From Acidimicrobiia bacterium (GTDB lineage: Bacteria; Actinomycetota; Acidimicrobiia; Spongiisociales; SHLN01): a stretch of DNA of 29,174 bases. The stretch's first letter is position 1; every line of letters starts with the position of its first letter. The notes beneath the pieces are model-generated. The model was given only the letters and a program-made list of their open reading frames with translations. It searched no databases and was not told where the DNA came from. The stretch is from assembly GCA_004283105.1 (NCBI GenBank), contig SHLN01000004.1:1-29174 (forward strand), written 5' to 3'. Position numbers and translations under genes: made by a program. This document shows, piece after piece, positions 8,835 to 17,209 of this stretch.

Positions 8835-10372
8835 TGGATCTCAACATCCTCTCGCTCCTCATCTGGCTGCCGGTAGCCGGGGCCGCCGTGGTCATCGGCT
8901 TGCCGCGACGCAGGCCGGAACTGGTCGTTCCGATCGCGTTCGCCCTCAGCGTTCTCACCCTCGGCCTGGCCGGATTCCTCGTTGTGGACTTCGACTCAGC
9001 CGATGCCGGCTTCCAGTTCGTCGAGAAGGCGGCCATTTGGTCGGACCTCGGCATCGACTATCACCTGGGCGTCGACGGCATCAGCGTGTTCCTCGTGGCG
9101 CTGACCGCCTTTCTCTTCCCGATTGGCATCGTTGCCTCGGTCCACATCGAGCATCGGCGCAAGGAGTTCATGGCAACGCTCCTGTTGTTGGAGGGGGCGC
9201 TCATCGGAGTGTTCCTGAGCCTCGACCTGATTCTGTTCTTTGTGTTCTTCGAGGTGCTGCTCGTCCCGATGTACTTCCTCATCGGACTGTGGGGCGGGGA
9301 ACGTCGTCTGGAAGCGGCCCTCAAGTTCTTCCTCTATACGGCCCTCGGCTCGGCCTTCCTGCTGGTCGGGATCATCTTCCTTTCCGCCCAGGCCAACGAT
9401 CAGTTCGGCAGCCCGACGTTCAACTACCTCGAGCTGCTCGATCTCGACATCTCTCGTACCGCCCAGTACTGGCTGTTCGGTGCCTTTGGGATTGCCTTTG
9501 CCATCAAGGTCCCGCTGTTCCCGTTCCATACCTGGCTGCCGGACGCCCATACCGAGGCGCCGACGGCCGGCTCGGTCGTCCTGGCCGGCGTTCTTCTGAA
9601 GATGGGCACCTACGGATTCCTCCGGTTCAACCTGAACCTGTTTCCCGAGGCCACCGTGCAGCTGGCCGGCTTCCTGGCGGCTCTCGCCGTCGTGGGGATC
9701 ATCTACGGCGCGGCCGTTGCCATTGTCCAGCCGGATCTGAAACGGCTCGTCGCCTACTCGTCGGTCAGTCACCTCGGGTTTGTGGTGCTCGGCATCTTTG
9801 CCCTCACCTCACAGGGCCTGTCGGGCGGAGTCATTCAGATGGTCAACCATGGGCTCACCACCGGCGCCTTGTTCCTGCTGGTCGGGATGATCTACGAACG
9901 GCGCCACACCCGGGACATCTCCGCCTACGGCGGCCTCCAGAAGGTCATGCCGTGGTTCGCCGGGTTCTTCCTCTTCACCGCCTTCGCCTCGGCGGGATTG
10001 CCGGGTCTCAACGGGTTCGTCGGCGAGTTCCTCATCTTGCTCGGCAGCTACACCCGTCACCCGGCCCTTACGATCATCGCCGCGTTCGGTGTTCTGCTTG
10101 CCGCCGTCTACCTGCTCTGGGCGTACGAGCGGGTCTTCACCGGCGAGCCGGACAAGGAAGAGAACCGGGCGCTGACCGACATCGGCCTGCGGGAGGTCTC
10201 GATCCTCGTACCGATGGTGGCGCTCATCATCGCCCTCGGCGTCTACCCGAAGCCGGTGCTCGAGCGCATCGAACCGGCCGTCGAGCGGGTACTCGATCGG
10301 CTCGAGGAGCGCACCGACTTCGAATCGCCGCTTCGTATCGACGACATCGCTGATGAGGAGGTGAACCGATGA
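8834..10372 (+). CDS. nuoM: NADH-quinone oxidoreductase subunit M, set 1 (NuoM)
   Basis: This is the middle antiporter-like (ND4) subunit, 512 residues and about 14 membrane helices. The essential glutamate is E140 in FFEVLLVPMYFLIG, and the helix-7 lysine is K225 in IKVPLFPFHTWLPDAH. The segment EAPTAGSVVLAGVLLKMG and the quinone-oxidoreductase family motif around LVAYSSVSHLGFV are typical. The ATG at 8834 fits the family N-terminus (LSLLIWLPVAGA) and overlaps the nuoL stop; an upstream ATG at 8729 would add 35 residues in the wrong frame of nuoL. The end overlaps nuoN by ATGA. Confidence 0.97.
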   Translation: MDLNILSLLIWLPVAGAAVVIGLPRRRPELVVPIAFALSVLTLGLAGFLVVDFDSADAGFQFVEKAAIWSDLGIDYHLGVDGISVFLVALTAFLFPIGIVASVHIEHRRKEFMATLLLLEGALIGVFLSLDLILFFVFFEVLLVPMYFLIGLWGGERRLEAALKFFLYTALGSAFLLVGIIFLSAQANDQFGSPTFNYLELLDLDISRTAQYWLFGAFGIAFAIKVPLFPFHTWLPDAHTEAPTAGSVVLAGVLLKMGTYGFLRFNLNLFPEATVQLAGFLAALAVVGIIYGAAVAIVQPDLKRLVAYSSVSHLGFVVLGIFALTSQGLSGGVIQMVNHGLTTGALFLLVGMIYERRHTRDISAYGGLQKVMPWFAGFFLFTAFASAGLPGLNGFVGEFLILLGSYTRHPALTIIAAFGVLLAAVYLLWAYERVFTGEPDKEENRALTDIGLREVSILVPMVALIIALGVYPKPVLERIEPAVERVLDRLEERTDFESPLRIDDIADEEVNR

Positions 10373-11823
10373 CCGAGATTTCGTATCTCGCCATTGGCCC
10401 GATCGTCGCCCTCACCCTCGGTGTCGTCGCGCTGCTTCTCGTGGAAGTCACCTGGAAACCCCGCACCGTGTGGTTGGGGGTCATCGCCGGGGCCTCCCTG
10501 CTCGGGGGCTTTGTCCTCGCCGTGGTGCAGTGGATCAAGGCATCCGACGAACCAGACATCTGGTTCCGCGGCATGCTGGCCCTCGACCCCTTTGCGGCCT
10601 TCGGTGCCGTTGTCCTGACCGTTCTCGGGGCGGTCGCCATCCTCGTCGCCTGGCCGCTCATCCTCGAACAAGGGCGGAGAGCGGCCGAATTCATGGCCCT
10701 CGTGTTGCTCGCTCTCACCGGCATGGTTCTCATGGCGGCGGCGGCCAACTTCATCATGCTGTTCCTTGCCCTCGAGGTCGCCTCGATCAGCTTGTACGTG
10801 CTCGCCGGCTTCAACCGCGGCAGCGCCGCCTCGAACGAGGCCTCGATCAAGTACTTCCTGCTCGGTTCGTTTGCGTCGGCAGTGTTCCTCTATGGCGTCG
10901 CCCTCAGCTACGCCGCCACCGGGTCGCTCACCCTGCACGGCACCGCCAAATTCCTGGCCGACAACGTCCTCCTCGACTCGGCCGCGCTCCTAGCCGGCAT
11001 CGGTCTGCTCATCGTTGGGTTGGCCTTCAAGGTGAGTGCCGCTCCGTTTCACATGTGGGCTCCCGACGTGTACCAGGGTGCGGCGAGCGGCGTGAGCGGG
11101 TTCATGACCGCCGGCGCCAAGGTGGCCGGCTTCGCGGCCCTCGCCCGCATCACGGTCACGAGCTACGGACCGTACCTGTCCGACTGGGCCCCGGCGGTAG
11201 GAGTGATCGCGGCCCTCTCTGTGGTGGTCGGAACGCTGCTTGCCATCGCCCAGTCCGATATCAAGCGGATGCTTGCCTACTCATCGGTGGCCCACGCGGG
11301 GTTCATCCTCACCGGCCTGGTCGCCGGCGTCGACGGCGTTCCGTATGTGTGGTTCTACGTCGTCACCTATGCCTTCCAGGTGCTCGGAGCCTTCGCCGTC
11401 GTTTCGGTGGTCTCAGGGCCCGCTGCTTCGAAGTCCTCGCTGACCGACTACGCCGGTCTTGCTCAACGAGCACCGGTGCTGGCCGGGTCGCTCGCCCTCC
11501 TCATGTTCTCGATGGGCGGCATTCCGCTCACAGCCGGATTCCTTGCCAAGCTGTACGTGTTCCGGGAAGCGGTCGATGCCGGATACCTGTGGCTGGTCGT
11601 GGTTGGAGCAGTGGCCTCGGTGGCCGGCCTGTTCTTCTACTTGCGGGTCATCGTGCTCATGTACATGAACCCACAGAGCGAGGAGGCCGCCGCCACCTCG
11701 CCAGACATCAGGGTGAGCGACCCGGTTCGGGTGGCGTTGACCGGCGTCGCCGTCGTAACGCTTGCGTTCGGAATCGTCCCGGCCCCGCTGCTCGATGTCG
11801 TTACGAACGCCCTTCCGTTCTAG
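10369..11823 (+). CDS. nuoN: NADH-quinone oxidoreductase subunit N, set 1 (NuoN)
   Basis: This is the proximal antiporter-like (ND2) subunit, 484 residues and about 14 membrane helices. The conserved glutamate E136 is in ALEVASISLYVLAGF, and the lysine K221 is in FKVSAAPFHMWAPDVY. It is the last gene of the first nuo set. Its TAG stop (11821-11823) is followed with no spacer by a heptamer repeat array. The set 2 counterpart, if present, lies beyond the right end of the window. Confidence 0.96.
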   Translation: MTEISYLAIGPIVALTLGVVALLLVEVTWKPRTVWLGVIAGASLLGGFVLAVVQWIKASDEPDIWFRGMLALDPFAAFGAVVLTVLGAVAILVAWPLILEQGRRAAEFMALVLLALTGMVLMAAAANFIMLFLALEVASISLYVLAGFNRGSAASNEASIKYFLLGSFASAVFLYGVALSYAATGSLTLHGTAKFLADNVLLDSAALLAGIGLLIVGLAFKVSAAPFHMWAPDVYQGAASGVSGFMTAGAKVAGFAALARITVTSYGPYLSDWAPAVGVIAALSVVVGTLLAIAQSDIKRMLAYSSVAHAGFILTGLVAGVDGVPYVWFYVVTYAFQVLGAFAVVSVVSGPAASKSSLTDYAGLAQRAPVLAGSLALLMFSMGGIPLTAGFLAKLYVFREAVDAGYLWLVVVGAVASVAGLFFYLRVIVLMYMNPQSEEAAATSPDIRVSDPVRVALTGVAVVTLAFGIVPAPLLDVVTNALPF

Positions 11824-11966
11824 GCGCGATGCGCGGTGCGCGGTGCGCCATGCGCTGTGAACCAGGCAACTGCTCGAGACCCTGGCTACCGCGCGAAGGG
11901 ATCAGGAACGCGAGTGCCGTCCCAATTTGGTGCGCATCGCGCATCGCGCACAGCGCACTGCGCCTT
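11824..11966 (+). repeat. Heptamer element B: facing pair of 5-unit arrays after nuoN
   Basis: Left array 11824-11858: GCGCGAT, GCGCGGT, GCGCGGT, GCGCCAT, GCGCTGT. Right array 11932-11966: GCGCATC twice, GCGCACA, GCGCACT, GCGCCTT. Read on the minus strand, the right array has the same NNTGCGC heptad as the left. Aligned in that way, about 27 of 32 positions of the two arms can pair. The 73-bp centre shows no gene, only a short CCAGG/CCTGG stem. The element fills almost the whole gap between nuoN and the next gene and could act as a long RNA hairpin, as a transcription attenuator or 3'-end stabiliser; this is inference. Confidence 0.9.
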
Positions 11967-11980
11967 AGATTGAGGCTCGC

Positions 11981-13231
11981 GTGAAACGTCTTAGCTTGTT
12001 TACTCCGGTCCTCGGCTTGTCATTCCTCGCCGCCTTCATCGTGCCCGGTCCGGTTGGTGCCATCTCGGTGTCCGGGACGGTGGTAGTGCAAGAGGGCCGC
12101 GTGATCGAGGAGGATCTGTTCGCGGCCGGCAGCCGGGTTGTTGTTGATGGCCGCATCAAGGGCGATTTGACCGTGACGACGCGCAACCTCGTGATCAATG
12201 GCGTCGTCGAGGGGGATGTGAATGGTTTGGCGTGGAGCGTGGAGGTGCCGGGCGAGGTGGGCGGCAGCGTACGGGCCGTCGGGTGGGACATCGATGTTGA
12301 CGGTTCGGTCGGCGACGATGTCCTCTCGTTCGCTCGCAGCCTCGAGGTGAGAGGTGCGGTCGGCCGCGATGTCCTGCTGGCGGGGCTCTCGGCCCGCCAC
12401 TCCGGGACGGTCGGTGGTGAGGTGCGCGGCGAGCTGTTGTGGAGCCTCTACGTGGACGGGGCGGTGGCCGAGGACATCGACGTGGGCATTCATCGGCTCA
12501 CTATTACTGATACGGCCTCGGTGGGGTCGGCGGTCAGCTGGCGGCAGGGCTTGATTGGGCAGAACATCCGTGGGTGGACGGCCCGGACCGATATCTCGGC
12601 GAATGCCGACCTCGGCATCGTCGCCGAAGTGCAGCCAATCGCCACCGACCTGGCAGTGAGAGCGCTCCGGCTGTTGTTCCAGATCCTCCGGTTCATCGGG
12701 CTGCTCTTCACCGGGATTCTCCTGTTCCACCTCTTCCCCCGCCTGTCGGGGCGGGCCGTGGACCGGGCCTGGACGAGGCCCGCCACTACGTTCGGTCTCG
12801 GCCTGCTCGTGTTCGTCGGCGTGCCGGTGGCGGCGTTCGTCTCGCTCTTCACGATCATCCTCGCCCCGGTGGCGTTGCTAGCCCTCGGTCTCTGGCTGTT
12901 CGGGCTCTTTGCCGGCGCCATCCCGGCCCTCGCCGCCCTCGGTCGCAGGGTCTCGCGAAACCGGTACGGACTGATGGGCTCGTTCGTGGTGGCCGCCTTC
13001 GCATGGCGCCTCCTCCGAATCATCCCGCTTGCCGGCTTCCTCGTCTTCCTGCTCATCGTGATCTGGGGAATGGGCGCCTGGACGATGAGCCTGTGGGATA
13101 CATGGCGAAACAAGGAGGAGGGAACCCCCGTCGAGGACACACCGGCTGCACCGGTGGTCGCGCCGGGACCGCGGATGGAGTTGTTGGGACTGGAAGTGCC
13201 CGCCGTTGCTGATCCCGGCGAGCCGAAGTAG
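11981..13231 (+). CDS. Secreted/membrane protein with bactofilin-like beta-repeat domain
   Basis: 416 residues. Residues 1-27 look like a signal peptide (KR, hydrophobic core, VGA). About 28-200 are short repeats alternating V/I with G/D (such as VVVDGRIKGDLTV and LVINGVVEGDVNG), the pattern of the polymer-forming bactofilin beta-helix. From about 225 to 375 there are four or more hydrophobic helices, then a Pro-rich cytoplasmic-type tail. Domain order (exported beta-solenoid, then membrane bundle) differs from classical cytosolic bactofilins and matches membrane proteins annotated as 'polymer-forming cytoskeletal'. The GTG start follows a weak GAGG and lies 14 bp after element B. The substrate or partner is unknown; a role in envelope organisation is a guess. 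Confidence 0.7.
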   Translation: MKRLSLFTPVLGLSFLAAFIVPGPVGAISVSGTVVVQEGRVIEEDLFAAGSRVVVDGRIKGDLTVTTRNLVINGVVEGDVNGLAWSVEVPGEVGGSVRAVGWDIDVDGSVGDDVLSFARSLEVRGAVGRDVLLAGLSARHSGTVGGEVRGELLWSLYVDGAVAEDIDVGIHRLTITDTASVGSAVSWRQGLIGQNIRGWTARTDISANADLGIVAEVQPIATDLAVRALRLLFQILRFIGLLFTGILLFHLFPRLSGRAVDRAWTRPATTFGLGLLVFVGVPVAAFVSLFTIILAPVALLALGLWLFGLFAGAIPALAALGRRVSRNRYGLMGSFVVAAFAWRLLRIIPLAGFLVFLLIVIWGMGAWTMSLWDTWRNKEEGTPVEDTPAAPVVAPGPRMELLGLEVPAVADPGEPK

Positions 13232-13235
13232 AGCC

Positions 13236-13349
13236 GCTACTCGCTACTCGACGCTCGCTGCCCGCTACCCGCTTCCGGCTTCCCGCCGAACGAACGGCTC
13301 GAACCGATTGTCTCTGAGCGGGCCGCGGGTAGCGGGCCGCGGGTAGCGG
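13236..13349. repeat. Heptamer element C: facing arrays at a convergent gene junction
   Basis: Left array 13236-13284, seven units: GCTACTC twice, GACGCTC, GCTGCCC, GCTACCC, GCTTCCG, GCTTCCC. Right array 13315-13349, five units: TGAGCGG, GCCGCGG, GTAGCGG, GCCGCGG, GTAGCGG. The right array on the minus strand reads as the CCGCTAC heptad of the left one, so the arms are inverted copies around a 30-bp centre. The element fills the 119 bp between the stop of the plus-strand gene and the stop (CTA at 13351) of the minus-strand gene. It could serve as a bidirectional terminator hairpin, although no T-run follows. Confidence 0.88.
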
Positions 13350-13350
13350 T

Positions 13351-14439
13351 CTAGCCCCCCGCCACCAGCAGTGGAACCTGGCGCTCCTCGTCGAGCAGCC
13401 CGCCGTGTTGGCCGATGAGGCGCTTGTCGCTGTGGCTGTGCAAGAGCACGGTGTCGTCGTCGGCCAGTAGTACTCCATCGGGGGCGCGATCGAAGAACGA
13501 TTCGTGTCGCGGTCCGGGACCCCACCACTCCATCATCTGCTCGACCGGGATCCACGTGGCCGGCAGGGGTGCGAAGGCGGGGGACTCGTCGCCGCGCACG
13601 AACATGACGCGGCTGTCTCCGTAGAACGTGCGGTCCTGCTCGAGCTCCTTTGGAATGCGAACTCGTTGTGCTTCCGGGAAGTCGACGTGGCCGTGGTCGG
13701 CGGTCCCGACCATCACCGCCCCGGCGGGGAGACGGCGGGCAATGCCGTCCCAGATGGCCGAGGCAACTCCCAGCGAGTCGGCGTACTCATCCGAGTCCTG
13801 CCCATGCACGTGCGCCGCGAAATCGACATGCGGAACATACGTGAAGATGAGCCGGCCCGGCTCGACGGCGAGATCGCTCGTGGCGGCGACCACCTCGTCG
13901 ACGGTGAAGACCGGTTCGTACCGGCAGCCCCGGTAGAGCGCCTTCGAGAGAGGCGAGCCGGCGAAGTGGCCCGGCTGCACGGTGATCGGCTCCCGGCCGA
14001 GGAGGGTCAGCCGTTCCCACAGGTTTGGTCCCGGTAGCACCGCCGGAGTGTCGATCTCGAGTGCCTCCCCCCACAGCGTGGTCCACTTGATGGTGTTGAC
14101 GACCTGCTCGACCTCCGGCATCCACAACTGGTACCCGAGCAACCCGTGCTGGGACGGCGGGAGGCCGGTAGAGACGGTGGCGAGACTGACAGTCGTCGTG
14201 GTCGGGAATGGTGCATCGATATGTCCGGCGTTGTCCTCTCTGAGCCGGGCGGCCGGATGGTCCAGCTGGGCTAAGCCCAAGCCGTCGAACAAGACGAGTA
14301 CATATGTTGCTCCTTCCGGGATGGCCTCTGCCAGCTGCGAGTGGAGCGTCGGCAGCAACGGACGTCCCCCCAACCGCGCTTCCAGTTCGGCCACGAGGTT
14401 GACGAGGCTGCCGCCCTCATAGTCCGGAGACCGAATCAC
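13351..14439 (-). CDS. Alkaline-phosphatase-superfamily phosphodiesterase/pyrophosphatase
   Basis: 362 residues, no clear signal peptide. The metal-binding pattern of the nucleotide pyrophosphatase/phosphodiesterase branch is complete: D52 in LFDGLG, nucleophile Thr in the FPTTTTVSLAT stretch (about 80-83), D206 and H210 in HVDFAAHVHG, D248-H249 in TADHGH, and H345 in QHGG. Known relatives hydrolyse phosphodiesters or phosphonates using two zinc ions; the substrate here cannot be told from sequence. The GTG start lies 10 bp downstream of the DUF4389 gene, so the two are probably one transcript. The stop directly touches heptamer element C. Confidence 0.8.
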   Translation of the reverse strand: MIRSPDYEGGSLVNLVAELEARLGGRPLLPTLHSQLAEAIPEGATYVLVLFDGLGLAQLDHPAARLREDNAGHIDAPFPTTTTVSLATVSTGLPPSQHGLLGYQLWMPEVEQVVNTIKWTTLWGEALEIDTPAVLPGPNLWERLTLLGREPITVQPGHFAGSPLSKALYRGCRYEPVFTVDEVVAATSDLAVEPGRLIFTYVPHVDFAAHVHGQDSDEYADSLGVASAIWDGIARRLPAGAVMVGTADHGHVDFPEAQRVRIPKELEQDRTFYGDSRVMFVRGDESPAFAPLPATWIPVEQMMEWWGPGPRHESFFDRAPDGVLLADDDTVLLHSHSDKRLIGQHGGLLDEERQVPLLVAGG

Positions 14440-14449
14440 TCGGTCCGTC

Positions 14450-15025
14450 CTATCCGAGGCTGAAGGGCGGGTATTCGTCGGTGATGAGCAAGACTGCGTA
14501 GGCCTGAACGCGCAGGCTCCATCTCATGACCCCGACCACGAAGTCGTAGATGCCTTCGGGGTACCGGCCGGTGAACAGGATGATGAACCACGCCACGATG
14601 AGGGCGAGCAGGACCGCGATCCCAAGCACCGCCAGCACCAGGTAGTGGGGGATGGCGAGGAACCACTTGTAGAGCGGGGCCCATCGGTTGAGCGCCTTGG
14701 CATCCGGATAGTCGAGCTCGAGATGCACATATTGCTCATCGGTGGTCGAGGGATACTCGTCCGAGATCAATGCTCCATAGGCAGAAATCCGGGTGCTGAA
14801 CCGGGTGAACTCGAGATTGAAGTCGAACCACCACCGGGGGTACTTCTGCCGAAACACGATGAGCAGCAAGGCAGGGATCGTGAGCATCCCGCCGAGCGCG
14901 CTGACCACGATGACAATCGGGATCAAATAGAAGATCCGAAAGAACGTGGAGAGGCGGTCGAGATCCCGGTCGGGGTAGTCGACCGACAGGCGGGCCGCAT
15001 AATCGGCGACGTTGGCTGTGGTCAT
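14450..15025 (-). CDS. DUF4389 membrane protein with two repeated halves
   Basis: 191 residues, function unknown. The protein consists of two similar halves. Each starts with a short beta-like strand ending in DYPD (about residues 16-19 and 105-108), passes through a hydrophobic hairpin, then a Tyr-Pro turn (QKYPRWWFDF and GRYPEGIYDF), and closes with a helix and DEYP (about 88-91 and 183-186). This fits DUF4389, which is common in actinobacteria and usually contains repeated units of this type. A good ribosome site (AGGAAGGA on the minus strand, 15031-15038) lies five bases before the ATG. The 61 bp upstream to the glycosyltransferase stop hold only a weak CCCC/GGGG stem. Confidence 0.75.
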   Translation of the reverse strand: MTTANVADYAARLSVDYPDRDLDRLSTFFRIFYLIPIVIVVSALGGMLTIPALLLIVFRQKYPRWWFDFNLEFTRFSTRISAYGALISDEYPSTTDEQYVHLELDYPDAKALNRWAPLYKWFLAIPHYLVLAVLGIAVLLALIVAWFIILFTGRYPEGIYDFVVGVMRWSLRVQAYAVLLITDEYPPFSLG

Positions 15026-15086
15026 TGGCTTCCTTCCTAGGTACCACCAAAGCTAGTGCGCCGCCTCCCCGGTTGGCAGGGGTCGT

Positions 15087-16271
15087 CTAGGCCGAGGCCG
15101 CCGGGGTCGTCCGGCCGGTTCTGCTGACGATGCCTACGGTGAGACCCACCAGGGCGAGGATGAGAAACAGGGACGTGATGGTGTCGAGTCCTCTTCCGAT
15201 CCGGAGAAAGCGCACGGTGAGCGGGTTGAACGCGGCTGCCAGCATCCAGCCGGCCGCCCACCACCGCCAGCCTCCAAGCCCGAGCCCACCGCCGGCCAGG
15301 ATGAGGGCGGCGATCGGCCAGATGAGGAGCAACTCGTCGTAGGGAAGATGGAATAGCCCGAGGAGGGTGGTCAAGCTGACCACTGCCAGGGCGACAGCGT
15401 CCACCCGACCCCAGCGCCGAAGCAGCCATATCCCCAGCGCGATCAGGGCAAGAAACACGAGGGCGGTCACGAGGGTGCCGAATTGCCGGTCTGTTTCCCG
15501 CCCGATGACTCCGAGGAGGTCAATGCGGAACGACGAGGTGGCTTCGTCGCCCGAGAGCGACGTGTCGAGGTTGTCTCGAACCGCGCTGATGAGTTGGCCC
15601 GGGCTGCCTTCCATGATGCTGAGGGCCAGGACGATGGGTGCAGACGCAGCCGCCGCCATCCACGCGCCATCGAGGGCCACACGCCACCGCCCGGCGGCGG
15701 CGAGGAGGATGAGTACCGGAATGCCGACCTGGGGCTTGATGAGTGCGAGCGCCGTGCCCGCCCCCGCCAGCCAGCGGTTGGGCGAGGTGAAGGCAACATA
15801 GGTCCCGAGGACGAGCGGGAGGGTCGCCTGCCCGGTCAGGAAGTTGAAGCGGCCCGGATTGGAGAGCAAGGCGGCGGCAGCCAACCCGGCGGTCCCGGCC
15901 AATCCCCACTCCGGTTTGACCCGGCTCATGACGAACCCGGACACGGTCACCAGGAGCACGACATTAAGCGCCCACCACAGCCCGCCGGCGGCGGTGCGGG
16001 GAAGGACGCCAAAGGGAAGAGTGAGCAGAAGGTGGTGGGGGGAGTACACCGGAAAGGCCTGGCCGATGTCTGGATCCGAGTCGCGGTAGGCGGAAACATC
16101 GTACGGGTTGACGCCGTCCAGCATGGCTACGACAGGAGCGTGGATCGTGTCCCGGAAGTCGGCGTACCCACCGTCGTCGGATCCCGGCTCGGCAAGGGTC
16201 GTGACCAATCGGATGGTGGCCAGCGTCGCCACGAGCAGGAACAGGATGATCGGCCAGCGGCGAAGGGTCAT
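15087..16271 (-). CDS. GT87/DUF2029-type membrane glycosyltransferase
   Basis: 394 residues with about ten hydrophobic helices. The first outside loop (residues 29-80) is acidic and contains SDDGGYADF, NPYD and the aromatic/proline-rich segment FPVYSPHHLLL, as in GT-C fold polyprenol-phosphate-mannose-dependent transferases of the GT87 group. Such enzymes use a lipid-linked sugar donor on the outer face of the membrane. The ATG overlaps the stop of the deacetylase gene (ATGA), so it is the last gene of a coupled operon. Donor and acceptor are not predictable from sequence. Confidence 0.75.
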   Translation of the reverse strand: MTLRRWPIILFLLVATLATIRLVTTLAEPGSDDGGYADFRDTIHAPVVAMLDGVNPYDVSAYRDSDPDIGQAFPVYSPHHLLLTLPFGVLPRTAAGGLWWALNVVLLVTVSGFVMSRVKPEWGLAGTAGLAAAALLSNPGRFNFLTGQATLPLVLGTYVAFTSPNRWLAGAGTALALIKPQVGIPVLILLAAAGRWRVALDGAWMAAAASAPIVLALSIMEGSPGQLISAVRDNLDTSLSGDEATSSFRIDLLGVIGRETDRQFGTLVTALVFLALIALGIWLLRRWGRVDAVALAVVSLTTLLGLFHLPYDELLLIWPIAALILAGGGLGLGGWRWWAAGWMLAAAFNPLTVRFLRIGRGLDTITSLFLILALVGLTVGIVSRTGRTTPAASA

Positions 16272-17209
16272 GGCCGGCGCCTTGCCGAGATGGGCGTAAC
16301 GGCGGCGAGGTGGTCGGCCATGGTGCCGACCCGATACCTGGCAGACAGCAGTTCGACGTAGCGTGCGGTCCGTTCCCGCTTGACGCTCCCCGGCATGTCC
16401 ATGCCGGGGAAGAACTCGAGCGCCTGGACCTCATCGCCCCCCAGCAGGTCGAGTGGGTGGAGCAAGATCGACGGCCCGACTCCCCGGCGGTCGCACAGCC
16501 AGAGGGCGATGCGTAGGTAGCTCTCGGCAACGGCAGCTGAGATCCTGCTCAGGTAGAGGAGATAGCTGACGTGGATGGGTACCCGTGCCAGTGGCATGGT
16601 GGTCACGGGAATCTCGGCCAGTCGGCCGGTCCCGAGATCCCATTCGTATGGCGAGTTCGGCAAGAGGGCGTCCCGTGCCGACCCGAACAGGGCGGATCGT
16701 TTCTCGGCTTCGGCAGAGGAGAGGCTGGTCGAGCGGAAGTAATAGCGGCGCGCCAGCGGGCCGATCCAGGTCGGCAGCGTCGAGGCGTCGTAGGAGTAGC
16801 CCATTCCGGCGAGGGTGCGCAGGACCGCGGCGGAAACGCTGAAGCCCGGACCCCGAAATCCGGTGGGTTCGAACCCGGTAGCCGTGGCGATGGCATCGTG
16901 CGCCGCCTTCAACTCGTCGGCGACCTCCCCGTCGGAGTAGGTGTTTATCCAGGGCTCGTGGCGGAAGGAGTGGTTGCCGATCTCGTGGCCGGCGGCGCTG
17001 AGCGAGGAGAGCAGCTCCCGGTTCTGCTCGAAGGCGGCATCCTGTCCGACGACGAAGACCGAGATGGTGGTGGAGGAATTCGCCGCCAGTTCGAGGATGT
17101 GGGGAACGACGAGATCGAGGTAGGAGGGATAGTCGACCCAGGCGGCATCACCGTGCGTCTTCAGGTATGACCAGAGGTTGTCGAGATCCAGCGACAGGCT
17201 GGCGTTCAT
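16268..17209 (-). CDS. NodB-type polysaccharide deacetylase
   Basis: 313 residues, no signal peptide. The NodB fold motifs are present: the catalytic/metal Asp pair D8 and D10 at the very N-terminus (SLDLDN), the metal histidines H80 and H84 in NHSFRHEP, R119 in FRGPGFS, and LHPLDL near residue 249. The form of motif 1 and the absence of a signal resemble cytosolic DUF3473/WalW-like members that act on lipid-linked or nucleotide-linked N-acetylated sugars, not on cell wall outside. It starts by ATGA overlap with the FAD gene and ends by ATGA overlap with the glycosyltransferase gene. Removing an acetyl group from a glycan intermediate is the likely job. Confidence 0.8.
   Translation of the reverse strand: MNASLSLDLDNLWSYLKTHGDAAWVDYPSYLDLVVPHILELAANSSTTISVFVVGQDAAFEQNRELLSSLSAAGHEIGNHSFRHEPWINTYSDGEVADELKAAHDAIATATGFEPTGFRGPGFSVSAAVLRTLAGMGYSYDASTLPTWIGPLARRYYFRSTSLSSAEAEKRSALFGSARDALLPNSPYEWDLGTGRLAEIPVTTMPLARVPIHVSYLLYLSRISAAVAESYLRIALWLCDRRGVGPSILLHPLDLLGGDEVQALEFFPGMDMPGSVKRERTARYVELLSARYRVGTMADHLAAVTPISARRRP

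Noticed and set aside
10470..11984. Plus-strand 504-codon frame overlapping nuoN and reading through element B
   Set aside because: Arg/Gly-rich with no homology; it exists because the heptamer arrays and nuoN lack stops in that frame.
15026..15086. Rho-independent terminator after the glycan operon
   Set aside because: Only a four-base CCCC/GGGG stem without a T-run; too weak to call.
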